A program made the translations under genes and the position numbers. The notes under the pieces are model-generated. The model saw only the letters and a program-made list of their open reading frames with translations. It was not told where the DNA came from and made no database searches. This document shows, in pieces, positions 55,398 through 64,000 of a stretch of 64,000 nt of DNA; within the stretch, counting starts at the first letter, position 1; the number at the start of each line of letters is the position of its first letter. The stretch covers positions 229,270 to 293,269 of the forward strand of contig NZ_LMEW01000005.1 of assembly GCF_001426525.1 (NCBI RefSeq). The letters run 5' to 3'. This DNA comes from Massilia sp. Root133 (GTDB taxonomy: Bacteria; Pseudomonadota; Gammaproteobacteria; Burkholderiales; Burkholderiaceae_D).

Positions 55398-57416
55398 CTA
55401 GAAGCGGCTGGTCAGCATCAGGGTGACGCTGCGCGGACTGCCCGGCGCGTGCAGCGACTGCGCGCCGTCGTGCCACACGTAGTCGTAGTAGCGGTCCGCC
55501 ACGTTGCGGACCTGGAGCTCCACGTCCAGGTTGTTCCCGAGGCGGTATGCGGCCGACAGGTTGACGATGGCATACGCGCCGAACTTGCCGGTGGTGTTGG
55601 TCCGGTCGAGGAAGTAATCGCTCTGGCCATTGATCGAACCGGACAGGCGCAGCACGTCGCTGACGTTGTAGTCCGCCCCCGCGTTGTACAGCAGGTGCGG
55701 CGTGTGATCGATCTCGTTGCCCTGCGTGGCGATCGACGCGGCGTCCGCCTTGACGATGCGCGCCCGTTGTACGGCGGCGCCCACCCACACGCCCAGGCGC
55801 GCCGTCGGCTGCACGTTCAGCTGCAGGTCCACGCCCCGGCGCCGCGTCTCGCCGATGTTCTCGGCATCGTTGGCCGGGTCGTTCATCTTGCGCCGCGCTT
55901 CGTTCGACGCATACTGCTCCCACACGGCGAGGCGGCCTTCCACGCCTTGCAGGGGCCGGAACTTGACGCCGGTCTCCCAGCCGTCGTTGATCGACGGCGA
56001 CAGGTCGCTGGTCTGGTTGACCTTGTAGGTGGCGGTGCCGATGCCGATCTGGAACGTGCGGCCGACGTTCCCGTACACGGACCAGGCGTCGTTGACCTGG
56101 TACACGGCGGACAGCTTCGGTTGCCGGATCAGTCCATAGTCGTTGATGCCGTAGACGCGGCCGTCCAGCAGGTTCGTGTAGCTGCCGGTGAGCCTGTCGA
56201 CGCGCAGCGCCGGGGTGATGGTCAGGTCGGCGACCGGCTTGTAGATGGCCTGGACGAAGCCGCCTGCCGTGTTCAGGTCGAACTGCTGGTCGCGGGTCTG
56301 GGATTGCCGCACCTCGCTCGCCGTGAACCAGCGCTGGCTGGCGTTGTCCTGGCGCTCCGTGTCCAGCCCGCCGACGACACGCAGCCGGCCGGTCGGGCGC
56401 CACGTCAACGTCGTCGAGGCGCCGGTGTGGTTTTCCTCGATCGTGCGTTCCTGCTGGCGCACCCCGGCGGAGAAGGTCACGTAGCGGTGGTCGTTCAAGG
56501 CATTGTGATAGACCTGCGCCGTCCAGAACAGCTGGCGGCCGAGCGCCGTCTCGGCCTGCAGGGCCACCTGGTCCATCCGGCGCGTGCCGCGGTCGGTGGC
56601 GTTGTGCGGCAGCGACTGTTCCCAGTCCGCGCGGGCTTGCGCAGCCGTCAGGAACCCCGGTTCGTCGGCGCGCACTTCATGGTGGCGCACGATCAGGCCG
56701 TACCGGCTCGTGCCGTTGTCGGGCGAATAAAACCATTTACCCGAGAAGGTGGACTTGTCCGCATCCGAGTGGGCGCGGTAGCCGTCCGTCTTTTGCCAGC
56801 TCGCGGCGTAGTTCTGGGAAAAACCGTTGCGGTCGACGCCTAGTGCCGCCTGCGCATCGCGCGTGTCGAAGCTGCCGTAGCCGAGGCGCGCCGCGCCGTA
56901 GTTGCCGCCGATCTTTGTCACGACGTTCGCGTTGCCGGCGATGTTGTGGAGGCCGTAGCGGGGATCGTTCGTGCCGCGCACGAGCTCGACGGCGCGGATG
57001 TCCAGCAGCGGCGCCAGGTCGAGGTAGGGCATCATCCCATCGTTGCTGTTGCTGGGTATCCCGTCGATCAGCAGCTTGACGGCGTTGATCTCGCCTTCGC
57101 CCGTGAAGCCGCGGATCGAAATCTTGCCGGACGTGGTGCCCTGGCCGTATTGCGTGAGCATCACGCCGGGGAGCTGGCCGAACAATTGCCAGTTGTGGCT
57201 GACCGCCTGCGTCGCGATCTTGCTCTCGTCCAGGACGTCGACCGACGTCAGGACATTGCGCGTGGCCAGCGGTCCCGTTGCCTTGCCGACCACCGTGACC
57301 AGACCCACCGTCATCGCCGGCGCTGCGGTGATGTCTGCCGTGTCTTGCGCGCGTGCCGACAGCGCGAAACACAGTCCGATGGCGAGGACGACCGTCTTCT
57401 TACGATAAAACATCAT
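55398..57416 (-). CDS. TonB-dependent siderophore/iron receptor
   Basis: A 672-residue outer-membrane receptor with signal peptide (ALSARA). The plug domain includes VTVVGKATGPLATRNVLTSVDVLDESKI, GQLPGVMLTQYGQGTTSGKISIRGF and LLIDGIPSN; the barrel ends with LMLTSRF, the C-terminal aromatic residue of outer-membrane beta-barrels. The region 57417-57510 contains a Fur box and the gene is divergent from a PepSY protein, indicating iron-regulated uptake. The ligand is not predictable. Start ATG 57416 or 57413 (two ATG codons in a row), neither with a clear ribosome site. Confidence 0.9.
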   Translation of the reverse strand: MMFYRKKTVVLAIGLCFALSARAQDTADITAAPAMTVGLVTVVGKATGPLATRNVLTSVDVLDESKIATQAVSHNWQLFGQLPGVMLTQYGQGTTSGKISIRGFTGEGEINAVKLLIDGIPSNSNDGMMPYLDLAPLLDIRAVELVRGTNDPRYGLHNIAGNANVVTKIGGNYGAARLGYGSFDTRDAQAALGVDRNGFSQNYAASWQKTDGYRAHSDADKSTFSGKWFYSPDNGTSRYGLIVRHHEVRADEPGFLTAAQARADWEQSLPHNATDRGTRRMDQVALQAETALGRQLFWTAQVYHNALNDHRYVTFSAGVRQQERTIEENHTGASTTLTWRPTGRLRVVGGLDTERQDNASQRWFTASEVRQSQTRDQQFDLNTAGGFVQAIYKPVADLTITPALRVDRLTGSYTNLLDGRVYGINDYGLIRQPKLSAVYQVNDAWSVYGNVGRTFQIGIGTATYKVNQTSDLSPSINDGWETGVKFRPLQGVEGRLAVWEQYASNEARRKMNDPANDAENIGETRRRGVDLQLNVQPTARLGVWVGAAVQRARIVKADAASIATQGNEIDHTPHLLYNAGADYNVSDVLRLSGSINGQSDYFLDRTNTTGKFGAYAIVNLSAAYRLGNNLDVELQVRNVADRYYDYVWHDGAQSLHAPGSPRSVTLMLTSRF

Positions 57417-57475
57417 CAAGTGTTGATAGAAAGAAAAGTTGGATCTTACCCCACATACATTGGACTGTAAATTAT

Positions 57476-57494
57476 AATGAGAATGATTCGCATT
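57476..57494. promoter_or_regulatory. Fur box between receptor and PepSY genes
   Basis: AATGAGAATGATTCGCATT is close to the proteobacterial Fur consensus (AATGAGAATAATTCTCATT type); it is an interrupted palindrome of AATG and CATT ends. It is located in the 94-bp gap between the divergent receptor (57416) and PepSY (57511) starts, so iron-replete Fur should repress both. Confidence 0.8.
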
Positions 57495-57510
57495 GAAACA
57501 ACGAGGGGGT

Positions 57511-58632
57511 ATGCGCAGATTCATCTCATGGTTGCACCGGTATGTCGGGCTGGCGGCGGTCGTCGTGCTCGTCATGAGCGGCATCACGGGCGCCGTGATT
57601 ACCTTCGATGGCGAGCTCGACCGGGCGGCGCACCCGGAGTTGCGCCGTGTCGAGCCGCGGCCGGGCGGCGCCGGCGTCGACACCCTGGCGGCCGGCGCCC
57701 GTGACGCCTGGCCGCGCGACCCGGTGCGCATGCTCGTCCTGCCGGCGTCGCCAGGGGATGCCGTGGAGGTCTGGTACCGGGGCAGCAGCATGCGGGCGTA
57801 CCTCGATCCGCACGACGGCCACGTGCTCGGCCTGCGCGACACGCACGATTCGCTGATGGGCATCCTCGTCGACCTGCACACGAACCTGCTGTCGGGCGAG
57901 ACGGGCAGGGCGGTCGTCGGCTGGTTCGGCCTGGCCGCCGTGCTGCTCATCGTCCTGGGCGTATGGTTGTGGTGGCCCCGGCGCGGCCGCTGGCGCCAGG
58001 CATTGACCGTCAAATGGGATGCGGGTGCCGCGCGTGTCTGGCTGGACGTCCATAAAGTCGCGGGCATCGTGACGGGCGTGTTCCTCGTCGTGATCGCCGG
58101 GAGCGGCGCCGCGCTGGCGCTGCCCGGCGTGTTGACGGAGCCGTTGCTGGTCGCCCTCACCGGCGCGGGGGCGAAACAGGCCGCGCCGGCCTCGTCATCC
58201 CGCACGGGGCCGCCCGCGTCGCTCGACGCGATGGTCCGGCGCGCCGAAGCGGCGTTCCCGGGGGGACGGATCACGCGCCTGATGATGCCCGCCACGCCGA
58301 ACGGCGCGGTGACGGTACGCATGCGGCTGCCCGGAGAAATCCACCAGATCGGCCGCACGTTCGTCCACTTCGACCGGTACGACGGCAGGCTGCTGCGGAC
58401 GGACAACGTCCTCGAATCGAACCTGGCCACGCGCATCAATGCCTGGTTCTATCCGCTGCATACCGGCGCGTACGGCGGGACGGCGACTCGCGTGCTGAAC
58501 GTCCTGTTCGGCCTGTCGCTCGCGCTGATGTCGCTGTCCGGCGGCTGGATGTGGGGCAGGAACAGGCTCGCGAGGAAACGGGCGGAGGCGCGCAAACGCG
58601 GGCGTGCGCCCGTGACGACCGCGGTAAATTGA
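57511..58632 (+). CDS. PepSY-associated inner-membrane protein (iron-uptake type)
   Basis: A 373-residue PepSY-TM protein with four hydrophobic helices (about 12-34, 138-158, 185-210 and 335-355). It begins FISWLHRYVGLAAVVVLVMSGITGAVITFDGELD and later has WLDVHKVAGIVTGVFLVVIAGSGAAL, INAWFYPLHTG and VLNVLFGLSLALMSLSGGWMW, typical of the family next to TonB receptors where it may reduce or process ferric siderophores. The ATG at 57511 has GAGGGGG directly before it. Shares the Fur box with the receptor. Confidence 0.88.
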   Translation: MRRFISWLHRYVGLAAVVVLVMSGITGAVITFDGELDRAAHPELRRVEPRPGGAGVDTLAAGARDAWPRDPVRMLVLPASPGDAVEVWYRGSSMRAYLDPHDGHVLGLRDTHDSLMGILVDLHTNLLSGETGRAVVGWFGLAAVLLIVLGVWLWWPRRGRWRQALTVKWDAGAARVWLDVHKVAGIVTGVFLVVIAGSGAALALPGVLTEPLLVALTGAGAKQAAPASSSRTGPPASLDAMVRRAEAAFPGGRITRLMMPATPNGAVTVRMRLPGEIHQIGRTFVHFDRYDGRLLRTDNVLESNLATRINAWFYPLHTGAYGGTATRVLNVLFGLSLALMSLSGGWMWGRNRLARKRAEARKRGRAPVTTAVN

Positions 58633-58636
58633 CGGT

Positions 58637-59818
58637 TCAGTCGTCCTTGCGGGACCGGAACGGAAACATCAGCTGCCTGGTGAAACCGTCCGGTACATAA
58701 TCGCCGACCACGCCGTATTTTTCGGGAAAGCCCGTCTGGCCTTTGACGGCCGTACCCAGGATGTGGTCGATGAAAGCGAAATGCGCGGCGTAGTTCTTGT
58801 CGATGGCCACGTCGTCCGACGAATGGTGCCAGTGGTGGAAATCCGGCGTGACGATCACGTATTTCAGCGGACCCCACGGCAAATGCACATTGGCGTGGTT
58901 GAAGACGGCCTGGAATCCGACCACGACGATGTACACGTCCATGACGCTCTTTTCGAAGCCGAGCACGTACAGGGCGCCCAGCACGCCCACCCGGGTGATG
59001 ATCAGTTCCACCATGTGTTGGCGCGAGCCGGCCAGCCAATCCATCGTTTTCGCCGAATGATGCACGGCGTGGAAACGCCACAGGAAAGGAATCTCGTGGT
59101 AGGCACGGTGGGTGCAGTATTGCACCAGGTCCGCGCACAGGATGCACAGCAGCAGTTGGGGCAGGAACGGGATCGATTGCACCGTGTTCTGTATCGTGTC
59201 GCTCGCCATCCAGCCGAACAGGCGGTGAATGGCAAAGTTCACGGTCAGCAGCGCCAGGCCGACGATGAAATGGTTGACGGCAAAGTGCACGAGATCGGTC
59301 TGCCATTCGCGGCGGAACAGCAGCTGGTCCTTATAGAGCGGGAAGACCTTCTCGATCACCGCGAAAATCAGGGTCGAGCCGAGGAGATCGAGGATGAACC
59401 AGTCCAGGCCGATGTACGGTGTATGGTCGGGAAAATCGGCGACGGGGACGTGCGATCCGCCCATCGCCAGCGTCAAGAGAATGAGCGCCGCCGCCATGCC
59501 GTTGATGCTGCGGCGCCGCTTGAAGATCACGTTGAGCAGGCTGATCGACCCGGACAGCACCATGGCCGCGAACATGATCGAGCGGATGACGTCGGGATCG
59601 TATTTCTGGCGCAGCTCCGGGGTCGTCAGATACTGCGGAAAATGAAAGGCCAGCACGCCGAGGAAACACAGCACGGCCAGGAAAAACGCGAGCGCACCGC
59701 TGGCCAGCCCGTAGCCGGGCTCCAGGCGGCCGCTTTGTTGGAGGATGTCGGCGGTAGCGGAGACGGCGTCCGTGACGTCGTCGAGCGCGGCGCGCGCGGG
59801 CTTGGTCAAAATTTTCAT
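58637..59818 (-). CDS. Fatty-acid-hydroxylase / sterol-desaturase family membrane protein
   Basis: A 393-residue membrane protein of the fatty acid hydroxylase superfamily. The di-iron histidine clusters are clear: HRAYHEIPFLWRFHAVHHSAKTMDWL (HxxxH then HxxHH), NHANVHLPWG and DFHHWHHSSDD. About six membrane helices. These enzymes hydroxylate or desaturate lipids or carotenoids using Fe and O2. ATG 59818 is followed by KILTKPARAALDDVTD. Its stop lies 4 bp after the PepSY stop (convergent). Substrate unknown. Confidence 0.88.
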   Translation of the reverse strand: MKILTKPARAALDDVTDAVSATADILQQSGRLEPGYGLASGALAFFLAVLCFLGVLAFHFPQYLTTPELRQKYDPDVIRSIMFAAMVLSGSISLLNVIFKRRRSINGMAAALILLTLAMGGSHVPVADFPDHTPYIGLDWFILDLLGSTLIFAVIEKVFPLYKDQLLFRREWQTDLVHFAVNHFIVGLALLTVNFAIHRLFGWMASDTIQNTVQSIPFLPQLLLCILCADLVQYCTHRAYHEIPFLWRFHAVHHSAKTMDWLAGSRQHMVELIITRVGVLGALYVLGFEKSVMDVYIVVVGFQAVFNHANVHLPWGPLKYVIVTPDFHHWHHSSDDVAIDKNYAAHFAFIDHILGTAVKGQTGFPEKYGVVGDYVPDGFTRQLMFPFRSRKDD

Positions 59819-59902
59819 GAATGCGATCCGTTCTCGGCGATCAGGGCCGGCGGAGCATAGCATTTTGCGTCGCGCGAAAAGGCGCGGATTGTCACGTGGC
59901 CT

Positions 59903-60115
59903 TCAATCGGGGATGGGTTCGACCATGTCCCCGTGCCCGGCATATTCGTGAAAGATATCGTCGAGCCACGTCGCCAGTTCGTCCGCCGGCACGTCCGCTG
60001 GGATGACGACCTCCTCGAACGGGGTCCGCTTGCCGGGAACCGCGCGATACACGGCCCAGGCGTCGTTCTCGCGCCGGACGTCGACCTGGAAGCGGCCGTA
60101 GATATTGAAACGCAT
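59903..60115 (-). CDS. Small conserved protein, 70 aa
   Basis: A 70-residue protein: MRFNIYGRFQVDVRRENDAW, then VYRAVPGKRTPFEEVVIPADVPADELATWLDDIFHEYAGHGDMV. It looks like a small soluble alpha/beta protein that I have seen annotated only as hypothetical (possibly DUF7661, not certain). ATG 60115 is preceded by AGGAGCATCG, an excellent ribosome site, which decides the start. Divergent from the binding-protein gene at 60159 (43 bp gap). Confidence 0.7.
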   Translation of the reverse strand: MRFNIYGRFQVDVRRENDAWAVYRAVPGKRTPFEEVVIPADVPADELATWLDDIFHEYAGHGDMVEPIPD

Positions 60116-60158
60116 CGATGCTCCTGTTGCTGTTCGCTCCAGTGTAACCTGCGTTACG

Positions 60159-60923
60159 ATGGCGCCTGCTGACAAGACGGGGACGGTATTGATTACGAGA
60201 CGGCATGTGTTGCTGCTGGCGCTAGGCGCCGCGAGCGGTGCCGGCGCCCACGCCGGGCAGGCGCCGCTGCATATCGTGACGGCGCACCTGCCGCCGCTGG
60301 TGATGGCGCCGGGCGACAAACAGCCTGGCGCGTTGCGCGAACTCGTGGACGCGCTTTGCAAGCGCCTCGGCGTGGTGCCGGACATCGAGTTCATGCCCTG
60401 GCGGCGCGCATTGTATGTCGCTGCCACGACGCCGAATACCGCGATTTTTCCGGTGACCCGGCTGCCCGAGCGTGAGCGGCGATACCACTGGCTCGCGCCG
60501 CTGTACGAGGAAAACTATATTTTCATGGCGCACAAGGGGAGCGACTTCGACGTCCACCGTCCGCAGGGCATGACGGACAAGCGCATCGCCCTGCTGCGCG
60601 GCGCGGCCCAATCGGCCATTCTGCGCGAGTTGGGGTTCCAGCGACTGGTGGAGGCATCGTCCATCGACGAAGTGCACCGCTTCCTGCTCGCGGGTATGGC
60701 GGATGCCGTGTTCGGCGAGCGCGCGATCATCCATCGGTCGCTCGAGATGCGCGGCGTCGAGAAGGACTTCCATCTCGGTGAGCCCGTGCGGACGACCACC
60801 GCCTGGCTGGCGGGCTCGCGCGATATCGGCGAGCAGGAAGCGGCCCGCTGGCGCGCGGCGATGGCGGAACTGGTCGCCGACGGTACCCACAAGCGCATTT
60901 TCCGGCAGTACGGACTGGCCTGA
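60159..60923 (+). CDS. Periplasmic amino-acid-type solute-binding protein (SBP family 3-like)
   Basis: A 254-residue secreted protein: Arg-Arg-containing signal (ITRRHVLLLALGAASGAGAHA), then LHIVTAHLPPLVMAPGDKQPGALRELVDALCKRLGVVPDIEFMPWRRALYVAATTPNTAIFPVTRLPERERRYHWLAPL. This matches the type II periplasmic binding fold of SBP_bac_3 proteins, not linked to a transporter here. ATG 60159 was chosen because it is the first start after the divergent gene; shorter alternatives begin before RRHVLL. It may be an orphan binding or sensory protein. Confidence 0.75.
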   Translation: MAPADKTGTVLITRRHVLLLALGAASGAGAHAGQAPLHIVTAHLPPLVMAPGDKQPGALRELVDALCKRLGVVPDIEFMPWRRALYVAATTPNTAIFPVTRLPERERRYHWLAPLYEENYIFMAHKGSDFDVHRPQGMTDKRIALLRGAAQSAILRELGFQRLVEASSIDEVHRFLLAGMADAVFGERAIIHRSLEMRGVEKDFHLGEPVRTTTAWLAGSRDIGEQEAARWRAAMAELVADGTHKRIFRQYGLA

Positions 60924-60930
60924 CCGCGGT

Positions 60931-60949
60931 CTATATCGGAACTGTATAG
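60931..60949. promoter_or_regulatory. Inverted repeat upstream of dgoD
   Basis: CTATA at 60931-60935 and TATAG at 60945-60949 form an inverted repeat with 9-bp spacing, 56 bp before dgoD. Possible operator for a GntR-type regulator; none is present in the window. Confidence 0.3.
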
Positions 60950-61004
60950 ATCCCCCGCGATTGCGCATGCATGCGGCGGCCCGGGCGCGGCTACACTGGC
61001 CGCC

Positions 61005-62153
61005 ATGAAAATCACCCGACTCACCACTTACCGCGTCCCGCCGCGCTGGATGCTGCTGAAGATCGAGACTGATGAAGGCGTCACCGGCTGGGGCGAACCT
61101 GTCATCGAGGGGCGCGCGCGCACCGTCGAGGCGGCCGTGCACGAACTGTCCGACTACCTCGTCGGCAAGGATCCGGGCCGCATCAACGACCTGTGGCAGA
61201 CGATGTACCGCGCGGGCTTCTATCGCGGCGGCCCGATCCTGATGAGCGCCATCGCCGGCGTCGACCAGGCGCTGTGGGACATCAAGGGCAAGGTGCTGGG
61301 GCAGCCTGTTTACGAACTGCTGGGCGGCCTCGTGCGTGACCGCATGAAGACGTACAGCTGGGTGGGCGGCGACCGTCCGGCCGAACTGATCGCAGGGATC
61401 GCTGCCCTTCGGGAAGCCGGTTTCGACACCTTCAAGATGAACGGCACCGAAGAACTGGGCATCATCGACAACGCGCGCAAGATCGACCAGGCCGTCGCGC
61501 GCGTGGCCGAGGTGCGCGCGAAGTTCGGCTCCGAGATCGAATTCGGCGTCGACTTCCATGGCCGCGTGTCCGCGCCGATGGCGAAGGTGCTGCTGCGCGA
61601 ACTGGAGCCGTACCGGCCGCTGTTCGTCGAGGAACCGGTGCTGGCCGAGCAGGACGAGTACTACCGCGCATTGGCCGACGCGACGTCGATCCCGCTGGCG
61701 GCCGGCGAGCGGATGTACTCGCGCTTCGACTTCAAGCGCGTGTTCGAGCGGGGCGGTCTCGCCATCGTCCAGCCGGACCTGTCGCACGCGGGCGGCATCA
61801 CGGAATGCGTCAAGATCGCGGCGATGGCGGAAGCGCACGACATCGCGTTCGCGCCGCATTGCCCGCTCGGGCCGGTGGCGCTGGCGTCCTGCCTGCACGT
61901 GGACTTCGTCGCGCACAACGCCGTGCTGCAGGAGCAGAGCATGGGCATCCATTACAACCAGGGGGCCGAGCTGCTGGACTACGTGAAGAACAAGGAAGAC
62001 TTCCTCCTGTCGTCCGGGTGGATCCGGCCGCTGCCGAAGCCTGGGCTCGGCGTCGAGATCGACGAGGAACGCGTGATCGAGGCCAGCCGCGCGGCAACCG
62101 ACTGGCGCAACCCGGTCTGGCGCCACGCCGACGGCAGCGTCGCGGAGTGGTAG
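61005..62153 (+). CDS. dgoD: D-galactonate dehydratase DgoD
   Basis: A 382-residue enolase-superfamily enzyme, the exact length of E. coli DgoD and very similar along its whole length. It dehydrates D-galactonate to 2-keto-3-deoxy-galactonate. All key residues align: metal ligands Asp183, Glu209 and Glu235, plus His185 (DFHGRVS) and His285 (APHCPLGP). A TACACT just upstream and no ribosome site before ATG 61005 suggest a possible leaderless message. The SDR gene 70 bp later probably supplies galactonate from D-galactose. This step would serve galactan side chains of RG-I; that link is inference. Confidence 0.95.
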   Translation: MKITRLTTYRVPPRWMLLKIETDEGVTGWGEPVIEGRARTVEAAVHELSDYLVGKDPGRINDLWQTMYRAGFYRGGPILMSAIAGVDQALWDIKGKVLGQPVYELLGGLVRDRMKTYSWVGGDRPAELIAGIAALREAGFDTFKMNGTEELGIIDNARKIDQAVARVAEVRAKFGSEIEFGVDFHGRVSAPMAKVLLRELEPYRPLFVEEPVLAEQDEYYRALADATSIPLAAGERMYSRFDFKRVFERGGLAIVQPDLSHAGGITECVKIAAMAEAHDIAFAPHCPLGPVALASCLHVDFVAHNAVLQEQSMGIHYNQGAELLDYVKNKEDFLLSSGWIRPLPKPGLGVEIDEERVIEASRAATDWRNPVWRHADGSVAEW

Positions 62154-62223
62154 GCCGGCCTGCCGCTGGTGTACGATGCATGTCATACAAAAACATGCAG
62201 GACCAGGGAAGCGGCAGGAAGAG

Positions 62224-62997
62224 ATGAACGGAAGACTCGAAGGGAAGGTGGCGATCGTCACCGGCTCCACCATGGGCATCGGCGCGGCCGTCGCGCGGCG
62301 CTTCATGGAGGAAGGTGCGTGCGTCGTGATCAACAGCCACGTCGACGACGCGGCCGCACGGGCGCTGCACGAGGAACTGGGCGGGACACGCAGCCTGTTC
62401 GTCCAGGCCGACATCACGGATCCGACCGCGATGGAGCGGCTGGCGGCGCGCACGCTGGAACGCTTCGGGCAGGTCGACATCCTCGTCAACAACGCGGGCG
62501 TGAACGTGTTTTCCGATCCGCTGGAACTGGATGCGGAAGGCTGGCGGCGCTGCCTCACGCTCGACCTGGAAGGCGCGTGGAACGCGTGCCGCGCCGTGCT
62601 CCCGTCCATGCTGGCGGCAGGCAGCGGCAGCATCGTCAACATCGCATCGGTGCACGGCCACAAGGTCATCAAGGGCTGTTTCCCGTATCCCGTCGCGAAG
62701 CACGGGCTGATCGGCCTCACGCGGTCGCTCGGCGTCGAGTACGCGGCGCGCGGCATCCGCGTGAATTCCATCTCGCCCGGCCTGATCATGACGGAGCGGA
62801 TCGAGGCGTGGCTCGCCGGCTGCCCCGATCCGGAGGCAGAACGCCGGCGCCAGGCCGCGCTGCTGCCGTGCGGGTGGATCGGGGAACCGAAGGACGTCGC
62901 GAACGCGGCGCTGTTCCTGGCCAGCGACGAGGCGCGGTTCGTGAATGCGGCGGATCTGCTCGTGGACGGGGGCAGGAGCCAGGTGTATCACGACTAA
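62224..62997 (+). CDS. SDR-family dehydrogenase, probable galactose or related sugar 1-dehydrogenase
   Basis: A 257-residue classical short-chain dehydrogenase. NAD(P) motif TGSTMGIG (14-21... of the pattern TGxxxGxG), NNAG at 89-92, catalytic Ser142, Tyr155 and Lys159 (YPVAK), and the C-terminal DLLVDGGRSQV common in sugar dehydrogenases. Its place directly after dgoD suggests D-galactose (or L-arabinose/fucose) 1-dehydrogenase of the De Ley-Doudoroff pathway. ATG 62224 has AGGAAG in front; an upstream in-frame ATG (62176) would add 16 residues and lacks a site. Confidence 0.85.
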   Translation: MNGRLEGKVAIVTGSTMGIGAAVARRFMEEGACVVINSHVDDAAARALHEELGGTRSLFVQADITDPTAMERLAARTLERFGQVDILVNNAGVNVFSDPLELDAEGWRRCLTLDLEGAWNACRAVLPSMLAAGSGSIVNIASVHGHKVIKGCFPYPVAKHGLIGLTRSLGVEYAARGIRVNSISPGLIMTERIEAWLAGCPDPEAERRRQAALLPCGWIGEPKDVANAALFLASDEARFVNAADLLVDGGRSQVYHD

Positions 62998-63089
62998 AAG
63001 CGACTGGACGCCCGGCCGCTTTCCTGGTGCTCGGACTGGGTCCGTGTACGTCCGCTATCGACCCGGAGCCGGCATTGACCTTGCTACAC

Positions 63090-63722
63090 TTATAGGACGC
63101 CGGTTTCCTTGAGCCAGTTTTCCACCAACGAAGGCCAGGCTGCTAAAGGGTGATCTTTCTCCCGGAGACCGAAGGCGTGCCCTCCTTTTGCAAAAAGATG
63201 AACCTCTGCCGGCACACCTGCCTGGTTGAGCGCCCGGGCATACAGTGTGCTATTGCAGATAGGGTCGACCGGATCGTCCCAAGCTTGCAATAGAAATGTG
63301 GGCGGTGTGTCCTTCGTCACGCGAATGCTTGGTTCGAGTGCTCCGGCGCGACACAGGTGACCCGGATAAAGCGCAATCGCAAAGTCAGGGCGGCTACTTA
63401 ACTTGTCCACGGCGTCGACCGGCGCGTAGGCAGACGCAACGATGTTGCTGGTCTGGGCGACCAGATAGCCACCGGCCGAGAAGCCGATTACACCGATCTT
63501 TCGCGGGTTCAGGTTCAGTTCCGTTACCTTCGACCGCACCAGCTTAATGCTCCGCTGGGCATCCTGCAGTGCAAGCGGTATCTTTGGAAAGATCCTGCAT
63601 CTGCATTTTTCATCCCAGTAGTCGTTCCCACCGGGGACGCGGTATTTGAGCAATACGCAGGTAATCCCACGTGATGTCAGCCAGTCGCAGATTTCCGTCC
63701 CTTCCAGGTCAATGGCCAGGAC
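63090..63722 (-). pseudogene. Alpha/beta hydrolase (acetyl-esterase-like), 5' end cut off by IS element
   Basis: Remnant of about 211 codons encoding the C-terminal two-thirds of an esterase related to the one at 13283. The segments LTSRGITCVLLKYRVPGG, GVIGFSAGGYLVAQ (nucleophile Ser), LQAWDDPVDP (Asp) and FAKGGHAFGL (His) are intact, but the N-terminal oxyanion-hole region is replaced by IS sequence that opens at about 63722. Base composition is lower in GC than elsewhere. It is probably inactive. The other half of the gene would lie beyond the IS, outside the window. Confidence 0.85.
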
Positions 63723-64000
63723 TGTCGAGTCCCGTTTGATCGTAGACGCGTTTGATGAATAGTTCCGGCCGCTTCTTCTGCCATTCCTTGAGTGCCAGGA
63801 TGAGCGTTTTGGCGTCAAGTGCGCGCTGCGGAATGTGGTGGTTGTACAGCTTCAAATAGTTCAGCAAGGACGTCTCCAGGTCCGCCTTGCTGTCGAAACG
63901 GGTTTGCTGCAGCAGTTCATTGATGCGGCCGTTAAAGCGCTCGACCATGCCGTTCGTTTGCGGATGGCGCGGTGGCGCCAGGCGATGCTCGGCGGCGATA
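63709..64000 (-). mobile_element. IS481-family-like transposase, partial, running off the right edge
   Basis: The minus strand encodes, from the window edge, IAAEHRLAPPRHPQTNGMVERFN followed by a long helical C-terminus ending KKRPELFIKRVYDQTGLD, a typical DDE integrase core end (the NG-MVERFN region with the catalytic Glu) of IS481-like elements. Its stop is at 63709-63711, apparently a few bases outside the IS end. The IS end seems to start TGTCGAGTCCCG at about 63723. Only the 3' end of the transposase gene is in the window. Family assignment is by sequence pattern, not by search. Confidence 0.8.

Noticed and set aside
60687..60923. ABC transporter operon around the binding protein at 60159
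   Set aside because: No permease or ATPase gene neighbours it; it is listed as an orphan.

Overview
The window is high-GC DNA with densely packed, well-spaced genes and few non-coding gaps. It looks like the chromosome of a betaproteobacterium of the Oxalobacteraceae type (Massilia, Duganella or a relative). That assignment is inference from codon and GC style, H-NS-type and c-di-GMP genes, a TonB/Fur iron locus and the intergenic repeat type; no rRNA or tRNA is present to confirm it. The dominant theme is uptake and breakdown of pectin, specifically rhamnogalacturonan I (RG-I), and catabolism of the released L-rhamnose and probably D-galactose.

Left end (1-8680): a rhamnose uptake operon on the minus strand, rhaR-rhaS-rhaT-rhaP-rhaQ (DeoR regulator and ABC importer), runs off the left edge. 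It is divergent from rhaD-rhaI (fused aldolase/dehydrogenase and isomerase). The 320-bp divergent region carries a perfect 9-bp inverted repeat that is a good candidate for the DeoR operator. This gene order is that of the Rhizobium rha locus. No rhamnulose kinase gene is in the window.

8.8-20.2 kb: first RG-I block. It holds a GH106 rhamnosidase, GH105 hydrolase and rhamnose mutarotase, an acetyl-esterase-like hydrolase, a DUF1080 lipoprotein, a PL22-type oligogalacturonate lyase, a double-domain RG acetylesterase, a concanavalin-like secreted protein and a second GH105.

20.2-32.8 kb: unrelated accessory genes. These are a metallophosphoesterase, an Ala-rich lipoprotein, a purine permease, an O-methyltransferase with a divergent TetR, a flavin-dependent halogenase divergent from a GH3 glucosidase with LacI-type operators, a GMC oxidoreductase divergent from an Rrf2 regulator and CPYC-type flavoprotein, and two DUF2382 stress proteins.

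32.9-40.4 kb: second RG-I block, one minus-strand operon: DUF4861 protein, PL26-like exo-RG lyase (Tat), PL9-like beta-helix lyase, RG acetylesterase and GH43-like lipoprotein. Genes overlap or sit less than 20 bp apart.

40.7-52.9 kb: a methyltransferase / DUF2156 / fatty-acyl reductase set that I could not assign to a known pathway, two large c-di-GMP proteins flanking a small membrane protein, an H-NS-like protein, a sugar-nucleotide-epimerase-like protein, a VOC protein and an NHL-repeat lipoprotein.

52.9-64 kb: a polysaccharide acyltransferase and Wzy-like membrane protein, a TonB receptor divergent from a PepSY membrane protein around a Fur box, a fatty-acid-hydroxylase-family membrane protein, a periplasmic binding protein, galactonate dehydratase plus an SDR dehydrogenase, and finally an esterase-like gene cut by an IS element that continues past the right edge.

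An approximately 83-bp hairpin-forming intergenic repeat occurs about five times (2.9, 8.7, 13.0-13.3, 24.6 and 41.4 kb).
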